Shown: in pieces, positions 8,663 through 17,694 of the stretch
Layout of the letters: each line of letters starts with the position of its first letter
Numbering within the stretch: the stretch's first letter is position 1
NCBI GenBank assembly: GCA_964511075.1
Contig: CAZEDM010000006.1
Location: forward strand, 1 to 64,000
Reading direction: 5' to 3'
DNA length: 64,000 nucleotides
DNA from: CAZEDM01 sp964511075
GTDB lineage: Bacteria; Zixibacteria; MSB-5A5; RBG-16-43-9
Translations under genes and position numbers: made by a program
The notes under the pieces: generated by a model
Told to the model about the DNA's origin: nothing
Databases searched by the model: none
What the model saw: the letters and a program-made list of their open reading frames with translations, nothing else

Positions 8663-9112
8663 CTATTTTTGTGAGCTTATATGCTCTTTCCATTTTCTCT
8701 CCACCCAGACCTCAAAACCTTTCTCTTGGATCTCATTCAGATTATCAATGCAGCCGAATTTTATCACCCCGGGATTGCTCCTCAAAACCTCGCAGGGAAA
8801 ATCAGGACATTCGCTGCACAGGTCAAGACCCTTTTTAAAACAGCATTGGCGTATTTTGCACCTGTCATCCGGCTTTTCCTCTGCCTCTGGTTTGCATCCC
8901 GGACAGATGCCGGAACCAGCAAGGATTTCCAAGCCTGATTTTAAACTCTCCACATCGGCTCTGCCCTCCAGCAACTTCCTGAATCCGTACAATTCCACGG
9001 CATCCAGTGCAGACTGAAAGGTCCTCCTTATCTCGCCTGTAAACCAGTCACAGGTGTGGCAATATGAGCCGCAAAAAGAGGTATATACCTTTTTCTCTTT
9101 TTCATAATTCAT
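8663..9112 (-). CDS. DUF3795 domain protein, Cys-rich
   Basis: 149 residues with ten or more cysteines in a DUF3795-like pattern: FCGSYCHTCDW near the N-terminus, GICPGCKP (about 89-96), then CKIRQCC, DLCSEC and DFPCEVL. The number and grouping of Cys suggests zinc or iron-sulfur binding; the family has no assigned function. It lacks a signal peptide. A GAGGG ribosome site precedes the ATG. The neighbours on either side are unrelated. Confidence 0.85.
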   Translation of the reverse strand: MNYEKEKKVYTSFCGSYCHTCDWFTGEIRRTFQSALDAVELYGFRKLLEGRADVESLKSGLEILAGSGICPGCKPEAEEKPDDRCKIRQCCFKKGLDLCSECPDFPCEVLRSNPGVIKFGCIDNLNEIQEKGFEVWVERKWKEHISSQK

Positions 9113-9222
9113 ATCTTTAACCCTCTCTTATAAAAATTTAACTGTTGTTGACTTCTATTTGAATGAATAAAATTCTGAGCAGGAAAAAGTTTACAAAGCC
9201 CGAACCACCGGTAACATATTTA

Positions 9223-10800
9223 TTATCTTTCCAGGATCGACTCAGGCATCAGGTCTATCTGCACCCTGTGATCGGAAAGGGTAATTTTCCCTTCTCTGGA
9301 GTAGCTCAATTTCAAATTGTCGCCTAACATTTCGATATTCTGAAATTTGTACTGGGCATTTTTCTTCAACTTAACCGATTTCCCATCCAGTAAAAGAGAA
9401 GTTATCTCCGGGATGAAAAATACCACTTCCTTTTTTCTTCTGTCCCAGTCGTTTTCCTCCAACAGGCCGGTATCGTGGACCTGCAACAGCAGCTCCTTGT
9501 TCTCCAGGACATAAATGTTGAAATGGCCGCGAAATTCCCTGGTTCCCTTGTCCATAATCCATTTCCTGGAACTGGAGGAACGGGAGCGTCTGAGATTTTT
9601 TGAGCTTAAATCTATCTCCACGCGATAGCCTGACTGGGCTTCAAAGGTTTCCAATTCCTTTGTATATCCCTGCCGGTATTCCAGAATGAGGCTATCAGTC
9701 GAAGCCAGCACATTTTCGTAGTCGTAACGCTCTTTTGCTTTCATCACAAGAACATCATAGGAGTCCTCATCCACTCCCAGATATTCCTTAAACAGCTTGG
9801 CAAAGGTGAACTCCTCGCCTGCTTCCTGAGCCTGATTTTTCCAGTCGAGTGCAAGATAATCCAGCAGAAATCCCTGCGCACATCCTACCGGGTATATTCT
9901 ATTGCGGGGCACATCCTCAGGGGAAATCGAATTCCCGGTGATTCTTTTTTGAAAATCCTCCAAGAGATATCCAGGCATGGAGATCGAGGAGAGATCTTTC
10001 GACAAGGGGGTCGTGATATCGGTTAGCGAAGACTCATATTTCAGCTGTCTCAAAAGGGTGGTGGCTTTAACCTCCACATATTTGGCGGTTCCCTCATTGA
10101 TCTCCTCGCCCTGTTCATATCTTGCGATGAAGGGGTCGCTTCTTTGCCAGCGATAGTTTCGAACCGCCACAAACTGCCTTAAATATCCCTCTGTCTGCTC
10201 TCTATTATTGACATAGGCTGAACTCAGTGCATCCATCAAAAGCCGCATCTCCAGATAGGCCAGGGCAGTATTCTCCCTGTCCTCCACGGGGTATCTTTCC
10301 TCCCTTTCCCAGGGGATTTCTCCAAAGGCTCTGAATTGGAATTGATGGAAATTCTCATGCACGATAAAGCCAAATAAATCCACTGACGGTTTCTGCATAA
10401 AGGGAACTGCTGCGACCTTGACCGTATCTATCGACAATTCAAAAGCAAGCTGACCGGCAAGGTCCTGGTACTGACCGGGGTAGAACTGCACCTTCGTCCC
10501 CAGATCGGGCCAGTGTGAAGGATAGGGATAAAAACCATCTACGTCTTGGGGGTAATTGAAAAGCAGAGCATACCTGCCGGGCATATACACCATAAAGGGC
10601 CTTTGCGAGAGGTCATACCCGGGCCAGATTGAATCAGGACATTGTTTGAACAACTGGATCACGCCCTCGCAGACTTTCAGTAAGGTGTAATCATTATTCG
10701 ATAGTTCCTGGCTTTTCAAATCAAGTTTGAAGACAGGGGAATAAAACAGCAGGGTACAAAAAACAACGATTATGAGTTTTCTGAGAATTGTTCTCATCAT
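9223..10800 (-). CDS. Exported putative zinc peptidase (HENFH motif)
   Basis: 525 residues starting with a signal peptide (KLIIVVFCTLLFYSPVF). At about residues 147-151 is HENFH, an HExxH zinc-binding motif, within FGFIVHENFHQFQFRAFGE. About 90 residues later comes INEGTAKYVEVKA, whose Glu could be the third ligand as in gluzincins. A second conserved-looking helix (NTALAYLEMRLLMDAL) lies between them. The C-terminal 120 residues are beta-rich. I cannot name a family; peptidase activity is inferred from the motif alone. Predicted periplasmic or outer-surface location. Monocistronic on the minus strand. Confidence 0.7.
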   Translation of the reverse strand: MMRTILRKLIIVVFCTLLFYSPVFKLDLKSQELSNNDYTLLKVCEGVIQLFKQCPDSIWPGYDLSQRPFMVYMPGRYALLFNYPQDVDGFYPYPSHWPDLGTKVQFYPGQYQDLAGQLAFELSIDTVKVAAVPFMQKPSVDLFGFIVHENFHQFQFRAFGEIPWEREERYPVEDRENTALAYLEMRLLMDALSSAYVNNREQTEGYLRQFVAVRNYRWQRSDPFIARYEQGEEINEGTAKYVEVKATTLLRQLKYESSLTDITTPLSKDLSSISMPGYLLEDFQKRITGNSISPEDVPRNRIYPVGCAQGFLLDYLALDWKNQAQEAGEEFTFAKLFKEYLGVDEDSYDVLVMKAKERYDYENVLASTDSLILEYRQGYTKELETFEAQSGYRVEIDLSSKNLRRSRSSSSRKWIMDKGTREFRGHFNIYVLENKELLLQVHDTGLLEENDWDRRKKEVVFFIPEITSLLLDGKSVKLKKNAQYKFQNIEMLGDNLKLSYSREGKITLSDHRVQIDLMPESILER

Positions 10801-11069
10801 AATTCCTTTTTTAAATTTGAGCGAGATTTTACAGAATTCGAAATCCTGAATGAACAGAAATCTTTATCTTAAAATAAAATTGCTCCTCCTCTCGATCCCC
10901 TTTATGTTTTCTGGGATTTCATTATCAAATTCCCATTTAAACAGATTTGAAATGGTATTCAACGAAGTTGTTTCAAAACATCATCATCTATTTTTACATT
11001 TTCATACCGATTTTGTTCCCAAAAAGATGCAAGGGCAGAATATTGTTCTGCCCATAAAATTCTTTGAAA

Positions 11070-11924
11070 TCATAACTTTATATCTGCTTTTGATGATTTT
11101 GCCACCAGATAATTTATGAAAGCTGAACAAGACACTAACATAAACTTCGCATCTTCAAAGTATAAATTTTCTTTGTCCATTAAAGCATGTCGTATCCCTT
11201 CTGCATCACTCGTATATCCATAAAGACACTCAAATGCTTTTTTCAATGCAGGATGTAGCTCCACTTTCGTATCAATCTCCTTGAGAGCATCTCCCAATGT
11301 CACTTTGTCTTTACCAGCTATTAATTTGCAAATTGCCTCGACCGCACTTATAGATTCTTTAATAGAATTTCTGTAATTGGGTGATTTTCTATCTGCCAAT
11401 AAATCTAAAGCTGTCTTTAAATGGGTATTGATAGGTTTTAAAGGAACTTCTAATGCTTTTTCTATTTCTTCAATTTCTTCTTGAGAAGTTACTTGTGTAA
11501 TCAAGCCTCCAACAAAACGATAAGCAGATAATTCGCGTTCCAAAATAGAATTACAATAACTCATAAATTTCGAGTTCTTATCATCCTCGGGATAATTATT
11601 GGCAATAAATTCTATAAAATCATAAACTTCATTCCATTTAGAATTAAAGAAGATGGTTCTAATCTGTTGGTACGTGTTAGGCCAATGATCATTCAAAGTA
11701 TCAAGTGGCCATTTAAAATAACTATGCCACAATCTCTTAAATAGAGTATCCATCTTGGGATAAGCAGAAAGATTATGAAATCCAAAGTCGTCAGGTTTTA
11801 CAAGACTCAAGTAGCAAAGGTCTAGGAAATTCCACAAACCATTTCTCAACCCCTCATCCATAGAATCAACCTGCATAACACTTTTAACTGGCTTAAGACC
11901 TTTTCTTTGTGAAAATGATTTCAT
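11070..11924 (-). CDS. AbiJ-like abortive infection protein (AbiJ-NTD4 plus HEPN-like C-terminus)
   Basis: 284 residues. The N-terminus (KSFSQRKGLKPV ... MDEGLRNGLWNFLD) matches what I know of the AbiJ-NTD4 domain found in abortive-infection proteins. The C-terminal third (about 180-275) is helical, with RNSIKESISAVEAICKLI and GIRHALMD, resembling the HEPN-like C-terminal domain of the same proteins. HEPN domains are often RNases; catalytic residues cannot be confirmed here. The gene is AT-rich and lies 10 nt downstream of the RAYT1 stop, in the same direction. No second defence gene is next to it. A phage-defence role is inference from family. Confidence 0.7.
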   Translation of the reverse strand: MKSFSQRKGLKPVKSVMQVDSMDEGLRNGLWNFLDLCYLSLVKPDDFGFHNLSAYPKMDTLFKRLWHSYFKWPLDTLNDHWPNTYQQIRTIFFNSKWNEVYDFIEFIANNYPEDDKNSKFMSYCNSILERELSAYRFVGGLITQVTSQEEIEEIEKALEVPLKPINTHLKTALDLLADRKSPNYRNSIKESISAVEAICKLIAGKDKVTLGDALKEIDTKVELHPALKKAFECLYGYTSDAEGIRHALMDKENLYFEDAKFMLVSCSAFINYLVAKSSKADIKL

Positions 11925-11934
11925 ATTGCCATCC

Positions 11935-12495
11935 TTATTTCATATTTGATTTTGAATCCTTTTTTATATTTTCAGGATTTTCTGAATCCAGTTCCCATTT
12001 AAGCGGGTTATTCACGATATATTCCCTGATCTGCCTTAAATCATCCTCGTTCCTTATTACGTGTTCATAGTAATTTCGTTGCCATCTGAAATATTCATGC
12101 CCATTTTCTATACACCAATGAGTCACAGCAGATTTATATGCTCTGACAATTGAACCGACAGATTTTGGAATAATCTTGCGAAAGCGGTTATGTTTTTGTA
12201 GGGGTTCAAATTTTTGAACCCCTACGTCTTTAATAATCACTACCCCGTGTATATGATTAGGCATAACGATGAATTCATCCATTTGCACATTTTTAAAATG
12301 CTTAGGTGTCTCAAACCAAAATTTATGAGAAACTTTACCAATAGGCGATAATTTAATTACTCCATCTTTTATCTCACCAAAAATACATTCCTTGTTTCGA
12401 ACACATATAGTTACAAAATATCCGCCTGCCTGCGAATAATCGTATTCCCTCAATCTGATGGAGCGACGTTGATGTTTATCTGAATTATATTTCAT
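11935..12495 (-). CDS. REP-associated tyrosine transposase (RAYT1, Y1/HUH)
   Basis: 186 residues of the Y1 transposase (IS200-like, TnpA-REP) superfamily. It has the start RRSIRLREYDYSQAGGYFVTI and the HUH motif in VMPNHIHGVVI (about residues 77-87). The candidate catalytic Tyr lies in YYEHVIRNEDDL. The start codon overlaps the stop of the upstream pgsA-like gene (ATGA), so it is translationally coupled. A GTAGGGGTTCAAA palindrome sits inside the frame at about residues 91-100 (nt 12198-12225) and is translated as DVGVQKFEPL. This insertion follows the HUH motif and may or may not inactivate the protein. RAYTs are thought to move or maintain REP palindromes. Confidence 0.88.
   Translation of the reverse strand: MKYNSDKHQRRSIRLREYDYSQAGGYFVTICVRNKECIFGEIKDGVIKLSPIGKVSHKFWFETPKHFKNVQMDEFIVMPNHIHGVVIIKDVGVQKFEPLQKHNRFRKIIPKSVGSIVRAYKSAVTHWCIENGHEYFRWQRNYYEHVIRNEDDLRQIREYIVNNPLKWELDSENPENIKKDSKSNMK
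12198..12225. repeat. REP-like palindrome inside the RAYT1 reading frame
   Basis: GTAGGGGTTCAAA arm with one central mismatch, the same family as 3204, 29474, 45869 and 52978. It is in frame and free of stops on the minus strand. Confidence 0.85.
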
Positions 12496-13070
12496 TTTAC
12501 TGAATCTGGATCTCCGGGATTTAAATCACTAACTGAAATTTTCCTTGTATATTTGAAAAACGTCTTCGAATATACAATAACGGTAACTAAAGCCACCACC
12601 AGGGCAATGCCCAGGAATATATTCTTTATGTAATCCAGCTCGAAAAGAAAGCAAAAAACGGTAAAACTCCAGACACAGGCATTCAGCTTGCCCCAGAAAG
12701 AGGAAACCGGGACTACGCTTTTTTTGCTTATGACAAATAGTCCTGCTAAAAGAAACAGAATCTCCTTGGCAATAACCAGAACAGATGCCCAGATGGGAAA
12801 ACCTTTATAGACAGTGGCATAAATAATAAAAATCCCTATTCCCAATTTATCAACAAACGGGTCTAATATCTTGCCTAAGTCCGAAGCCTGATTCAGTTTT
12901 CGCGCCAGCAGGCCGTCTAAGACATCTGTTAACGCGGCTATGACTATAAAAACAGCAGTCAGGAATAGTTCTTCTTTTTGGAGAAAATAGAATATGAAAG
13001 GGTAGGTTAAAAATCTTAAAACGGTAAGCAGGTTAGGAATCAGGAAAAAATCGGATTTTTTGATCTCCAT
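12492..13070 (-). CDS. pgsA: CDP-alcohol phosphatidyltransferase (PgsA-like)
   Basis: 192-residue integral membrane enzyme of phospholipid synthesis. The full CDP-alcohol phosphotransferase motif D-x2-DG-x2-AR-x8-G-x3-D-x3-D is visible from DVLDGLLARKL to GKILDPFVD (about residues 49-74). Several hydrophobic segments surround it. The length and the FLIPNLLTVLRF start are typical of PgsA (phosphatidylglycerophosphate synthase), but other head groups are possible. It lies downstream of recN in the same direction, with a REP-like palindrome between. Its stop overlaps the RAYT1 start. Confidence 0.88.
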   Translation of the reverse strand: MEIKKSDFFLIPNLLTVLRFLTYPFIFYFLQKEELFLTAVFIVIAALTDVLDGLLARKLNQASDLGKILDPFVDKLGIGIFIIYATVYKGFPIWASVLVIAKEILFLLAGLFVISKKSVVPVSSFWGKLNACVWSFTVFCFLFELDYIKNIFLGIALVVALVTVIVYSKTFFKYTRKISVSDLNPGDPDSVK

Positions 13071-13092
13071 TATTGTTAAAATTTATTTAACC

Positions 13093-13120
13093 ATAGGAGT
13101 GTACTGCCATACACCCCTAC
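13093..13120. repeat. REP-like palindrome supplying the recN stop codon
   Basis: Inverted repeat with arms TAGGAGTGTA and TACACCCCTA (one mismatch, 7-nt loop region). The recN stop TAG (minus strand, 13119-13117) is the TAG of this palindrome's TAGGGG end. Confidence 0.7.
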
Positions 13121-14814
13121 TCCTCAATCATCTCCGCCGCATGCTCCAGGGTCAGGTCGCTTATCTTCTTGCCCGCCATCATCCGGGCGATCTCTTTTAT
13201 CCTCTCCTCTCTGGAGAGGAGCTTGATTTTCGTTGTGGTTCTGTTTTTCAGGACCTCTTTGAAGACCTTGAAATGATGCTCTGCCTGGGAGGCGATCTGC
13301 TGTAGATGGGTAATGCAGATGATCTGGTGAGTCGAGGAAAGTGTCTTCATCCTCCTGCCCACAGCCTCAGCCATCTCCCCTCCTATCCCCATATCCACCT
13401 CGTCGAAGATCATACTGGGTATCCGGTCTGACTTAGCCAGTACCGATTTCAAAGCTAACATTACCCTGGAGATCTCCCCGCCTGAGGCGATCTTTGCCAG
13501 AGGCTTAAGCTCTTCGCCCGGATTGGGCGAGACGAAAAACTCCAGCTGGTCCAATCCCTTCTCATCCAGGTAATATCTTTTCCCCTCTATTTCCAGAAGC
13601 CCATCCTCCGATTCTCTGCGGAGAATTCTTACTTCGAACTCGCATTTCTCCATCCCCAGAAAGGAAAGCTCCTTTTTAATCTTTCCGGACAGCTCCCTAC
13701 CTTTTTCCTGCCTCTTATCCGAGAGCAGGAGCGAATCTTTTTTAAGATACCCTTTCAAATCCCTTATCTCATTTTCCATCTTCTGAATCAGCTCATCCCG
13801 GTTCTCGATTTTGTCCAGCTCGTTTTTTATTTTCACCGCATAATCCAGAACCTCTCTTATCGACTGACCATATTTCTTCTTCAGAGTACTAATAAGATTC
13901 AGCCTCTCTCTTATCTGCTCTAATCTCCCAGGATCGAAATCCAGGCTCTCTTTATAATTTTCTAAAAACCTGGAGGTCTCGCTTAAGTGCAGGGAAGCTG
14001 AATCCAGAGCCTCTATATGTTCCCTTAATCTTTTATCGTAGCCTTCCCCTTTCTCTAACTCCTTTTTAAAGGAAGAGAGCCTTTCTATTATGGAACCTTC
14101 ACGATTGTAAAGCTCCTCATAAACCGAGGAAGCGATCTGAAAAAGGGTTTCAGCATTTTCTAAAATTTTTTTCTGGGAGGAAAGTTCCTTCTCTTCTTCT
14201 ATTGAGAGATTGGCACCTGAGATATCTTTAAGCTGAAACTGGTAAAGTTCTTTTTTCTCCCTGGAGATTTTATCTATCCTTTTAAGCTCTTCTAAATCGT
14301 TCAATTTCTTTTTCAATTTATGATAACCATCACTTACCCTGTCCAGAAGGTCACCGGTCTCTGCATAATTATCCAGATAGCTAAGATGTTCAGCTGGGTT
14401 CAGAAGAGACTGGTGCTGGTGCTGCCCGTGCAGGTCGGCTAACTGGTCACCGATAAGCTTGAGATTGGTTAAGGTAACCTGCCTGTCATTGAGAAAACAC
14501 CTGCTTACCCCCTTTGTGGAAATCTCCCTGCGGATGATTAATTGATCTTCGGTGTTGACGATACCAAATTCGGTTAAAAGCTTTCCAATCTCGCTTTTCG
14601 ACCGGGTCTCAAAGACCGCCTCGACCATAGCGGAATCCGCGCCGGTGCGAATCATCTCCGAGGATGCCCTCTCCCCCAGGGCTAAGTCAAAAGCACCTAT
14701 GATTATCGATTTGCCTGCCCCGGTTGCCCCGGTCAGTACGTTCAACCCTGAAAAGAAATCAATCTCTAAATTCTCAACAATGGCAAAGTTTCTGATTCTT
14801 AAGCTCTTGAGCAT
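13117..14814 (-). CDS. recN: DNA repair protein RecN
   Basis: 565-residue SMC-like ATPase acting in double-strand-break repair. The N-terminal Walker A is GATGAGKSIIIGA (about residues 29-41). Then come the QHQHQSLLNP segment typical of RecN, a long coiled-coil middle (about 155-350), the ABC signature LASGGEISRVMLALK (about 435-449) and Walker B MIFDEVDMGIGG (about 460-471). Complete length. It follows nadK in the same direction by 45 nt. RecN is usually SOS-controlled, but I see no copy of the lexA-type operator of this window upstream. The last codons and stop lie in a REP-like palindrome. Confidence 0.96.
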   Translation of the reverse strand: MLKSLRIRNFAIVENLEIDFFSGLNVLTGATGAGKSIIIGAFDLALGERASSEMIRTGADSAMVEAVFETRSKSEIGKLLTEFGIVNTEDQLIIRREISTKGVSRCFLNDRQVTLTNLKLIGDQLADLHGQHQHQSLLNPAEHLSYLDNYAETGDLLDRVSDGYHKLKKKLNDLEELKRIDKISREKKELYQFQLKDISGANLSIEEEKELSSQKKILENAETLFQIASSVYEELYNREGSIIERLSSFKKELEKGEGYDKRLREHIEALDSASLHLSETSRFLENYKESLDFDPGRLEQIRERLNLISTLKKKYGQSIREVLDYAVKIKNELDKIENRDELIQKMENEIRDLKGYLKKDSLLLSDKRQEKGRELSGKIKKELSFLGMEKCEFEVRILRRESEDGLLEIEGKRYYLDEKGLDQLEFFVSPNPGEELKPLAKIASGGEISRVMLALKSVLAKSDRIPSMIFDEVDMGIGGEMAEAVGRRMKTLSSTHQIICITHLQQIASQAEHHFKVFKEVLKNRTTTKIKLLSREERIKEIARMMAGKKISDLTLEHAAEMIEE

Positions 14815-14859
14815 TAGTTTTACCTTTGAACATTTGAGCCTTTGAGCTTTTAAGCATTT

Positions 14860-15726
14860 TTATTCCCCGATCTTAGGTCTTGCCCCCCAGTGGAGTTTCC
14901 TCCTCAGAACCTCGTAATAAGACCTCTCCTTAAATTTAATCAGGTTGATGGAATGTCTGGCCTTATGAATCAAAATAGTGCTGGGTGAATCCAACTTAAC
15001 CGAGACCTGACCATCCAGGGTCAGTATTGCCTCCTTATGCTCAGATTCGACTATCACCTTGAGTGAATTCTTTTCCGAGAAGACCATCGGTCTCAGGGCT
15101 AAGGTGAAAGGACATATGGGCGAGGCGATTATGGCATTTATCTTGGGGTTGATGATAGGACCGCCAGCCGCCATAGAATATGCGGTTGAGCCTGTGGTGG
15201 TGGAGATTATTAGACCATCTGCAGAATAGGAGCAGACGAACTCCTGATTGTCATAAAGATGCAGATGAATCAGGCGGGCAACTTTGCCTTTGTCGATAAC
15301 TATATCATTAAGCGCAAAAAGTTTTTTATCCCTTATGCCCTGGATCTCTGCCTGCAAGCACAGCCTTTTTTCGATAACAAAATCTTCTCTTTTGACCCTG
15401 TCCAGGGTCCGCTCGATATTATCGGAGGTGATCTCCGTAAGGAAGCCGATACTGCCAAGATTGATCCCCAGGATAGGATTGCCTTTATCCCCTACTGCTC
15501 GTGCAGACTTAAGCATAGTCCCGTCACCGCCCAGGGAGACAATAACCTGGGAGCATTCAGGAAGTTTTACAACCGGGAAGGCTTTATCTTTGTGCCCGAC
15601 TATTTTGGACAATTCCTCCGTGATGAAATAATCTATCTTATTTCTTTTAGCCCAGGATATTATCCGCCCCACAGTGGATTTGACTTTGGGCTTTTTAACA
15701 TTCGCCACAACCCCTAAGCTTTTCAT
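14860..15726 (-). CDS. nadK: NAD kinase
   Basis: ATP- or polyphosphate-dependent phosphorylation of NAD to NADP. 288 residues. The GGDGTMLKSAR motif (about residues 70-80), NDIVIDKG and the glycine-rich nucleotide site DGLIISTTTGSTAYSMAAGGP (split here only by loops) are all present in the expected order. Complete length. It lies between dxs and recN on the minus strand, 32 nt after dxs, and is probably co-transcribed with both. Confidence 0.95.
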   Translation of the reverse strand: MKSLGVVANVKKPKVKSTVGRIISWAKRNKIDYFITEELSKIVGHKDKAFPVVKLPECSQVIVSLGGDGTMLKSARAVGDKGNPILGINLGSIGFLTEITSDNIERTLDRVKREDFVIEKRLCLQAEIQGIRDKKLFALNDIVIDKGKVARLIHLHLYDNQEFVCSYSADGLIISTTTGSTAYSMAAGGPIINPKINAIIASPICPFTLALRPMVFSEKNSLKVIVESEHKEAILTLDGQVSVKLDSPSTILIHKARHSINLIKFKERSYYEVLRRKLHWGARPKIGE

Positions 15727-15758
15727 CTTACTCTCTTACCGTTATATTTTGAGTAATT

Positions 15759-17666
15759 TTACAAGATATCAAGCTGAGAAGAGGGGACTTTCTCTTTGCT
15801 CTTAATCATCTCTTTAACTGCCTTAACTATCCCCTCTTTATCCAGACCCAGGATATTTAAGAGCATCTTCCTGTTTCCGTGCTGGATGAATTTATCCGGG
15901 ATACCCATCCTCCTGAGGTGAATTTTTCCCAGACCCTTTTCCAGTACATACTCAGCCACAGCACTGCCAAAACCCCCATTCAGGGCATTCTCCTCCACGG
16001 TGATAGCTCTATCGAATCTCTTGAGTGAGGATAAGAGACATTTCTCATCCAGAGGTTTCAGCACCCGGCAGTTGACCACCTCTGTCTCTATCCCCTCTGA
16101 GGAAAGCTCCGAAGATGCCTCTAAAGCTGGATAGACCATAGAGCCTGTTGCCAGGATCAAAAGGTCCTTGCCTTCCCTTAAGACCTCCCACCTGTCAAGA
16201 GGAATCTGCTTGAAACCTTCTTTTATCTTCTTATCCGGAACAGCAGTTCGGGGATAGCGGATAGCTGTAGGAGATTTCCCCCAATTTACTGCGGTATACA
16301 GCATATCTTTCAACTCGTTTCCATCTTTGGGTGCCAAAACCACCATATTTGGTATCTGCCTTAAGTAGCTCAAATCAAATGCTCCGTGATGAGTGGGCCC
16401 ATCCTCACCTACCAGTCCTGCCCTGTCGATGGCTAAGATAACCGGAAGGCTCTGTAATGCCATATCGTGAATCACCTGATCAAAGGCCCTCTGTAAAAAG
16501 GTGGAATAGACTGCAAAGACAGGTCTTACGCCCGAAGCTGCCAAACCGCAGGCAAAGGTCGTCCCGTGCTGCTCTGCGATCCCCACATCGTAAAACCTTT
16601 TGGGGTATTTCAAGGAGAAATCCAAGAGGCCGACCCCCAGGCACATAGCCGCAGTGATTACCACTATATTCTCGTCTTTCTCCGCCAGTTTAACCATGGT
16701 CTGCCCGAAGATATCAGTGTAGGTGATTTTGCCAACGTCATTCGACTCCCCGGTTACCTTGTCGAACTTACCAATGCCGTGAAACCTGGGTGAATCCTCC
16801 TCGGCAAACTTGTAACCTTTGCCCTTTTGAGTTAAAAGATGCAGCAAAATAGGCCCTTTTAGATTCTTGAGCTGTTCCAGAGTCTTTATAAGCTGGTTTA
16901 CATCGTGCCCATCTATGGGACCAAAATACCTGAACCCTAATTTCTCGAAGATTATTCCCGGGACCAAGAATCCCTTTACGCTTTCCTCCACCTGGGATAC
17001 CATTGCTCTGATTCTATCTCTTCTTTTGAACTTCCCCACCAGCTCCCAGACCTCGTTTTTGAGCTTATTATATTTCTCGTCCGTCAGAAGACCTGTCAGG
17101 TATTTGGAAAGTGCTCCCACATTGGGGGAGATGGACATGGTGTTGTCGTTCAGTATCACCAGAAGGTCTTTTCTCTGGGCACCCGCATTATTCAACCCCT
17201 CGAAGGCAATCCCGCCTGTAAGGGCACCATCCCCTATAACTGCAATGACTTTGTAGTTCTCACCTTTCTGGTCCCTGGCGCAGGCCATCCCCAGAGCCGA
17301 AGAGATGGAGGTTGAGGCATGCCCTGCCCCAAAGGGGTCGTATTCGCTCTCTGACCTTTTGGTGAATCCGCTAAGTCCCTCATACTGGCGCAGGTTCTCA
17401 AATCCGTCTTTTCTGCCGGTCAGAAGCTTATGAGTATAGCACTGGTGGCTCACGTCCCAGATTATCTTATCCTCAGGAGTATTGAAGACATAATGCAGGG
17501 CTAAGGTTAGCTCCACCACACCTAAATTGGAGGCTAAATGCCCGCCGGTTCTGGAAACCACAGAGATGATCTTCTCCCTTATCTCCCGGGCTAATTCAGG
17601 AAGGTGTTCTGGAGGAATCTCCCTCAGGTCTGAAGGCGAGTTGATCTTATCTAATAAGCTTTTCAT
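15759..17666 (-). CDS. dxs: 1-deoxy-D-xylulose-5-phosphate synthase
   Basis: Thiamine-diphosphate enzyme for the first step of the MEP isoprenoid pathway (pyruvate + glyceraldehyde-3-phosphate to DXP). 635 residues. The TPP motif is GDGALTGGIAFEGLNNAG (about residues 145-162). It also has the SVxPNVGALS segment after it, the transketolase central domain with DRAGLVGEDGPTHHG (about 416-430) and the C-terminal domain. Complete. The next gene upstream encodes a short-chain prenyl diphosphate synthase, so two isoprenoid steps are linked in one operon. Confidence 0.97.
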   Translation of the reverse strand: MKSLLDKINSPSDLREIPPEHLPELAREIREKIISVVSRTGGHLASNLGVVELTLALHYVFNTPEDKIIWDVSHQCYTHKLLTGRKDGFENLRQYEGLSGFTKRSESEYDPFGAGHASTSISSALGMACARDQKGENYKVIAVIGDGALTGGIAFEGLNNAGAQRKDLLVILNDNTMSISPNVGALSKYLTGLLTDEKYNKLKNEVWELVGKFKRRDRIRAMVSQVEESVKGFLVPGIIFEKLGFRYFGPIDGHDVNQLIKTLEQLKNLKGPILLHLLTQKGKGYKFAEEDSPRFHGIGKFDKVTGESNDVGKITYTDIFGQTMVKLAEKDENIVVITAAMCLGVGLLDFSLKYPKRFYDVGIAEQHGTTFACGLAASGVRPVFAVYSTFLQRAFDQVIHDMALQSLPVILAIDRAGLVGEDGPTHHGAFDLSYLRQIPNMVVLAPKDGNELKDMLYTAVNWGKSPTAIRYPRTAVPDKKIKEGFKQIPLDRWEVLREGKDLLILATGSMVYPALEASSELSSEGIETEVVNCRVLKPLDEKCLLSSLKRFDRAITVEENALNGGFGSAVAEYVLEKGLGKIHLRRMGIPDKFIQHGNRKMLLNILGLDKEGIVKAVKEMIKSKEKVPSSQLDIL

Positions 17667-17694
17667 ATCCCTTTAGCATTTTATTCCGTTAACC

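Noticed and set aside
10850..11119. 89-residue + strand frame
   Set aside because: Overlaps the AbiJ-like gene end, has no ribosome site and a low-complexity sequence; the N-terminal hydrophobic stretch alone is not enough.
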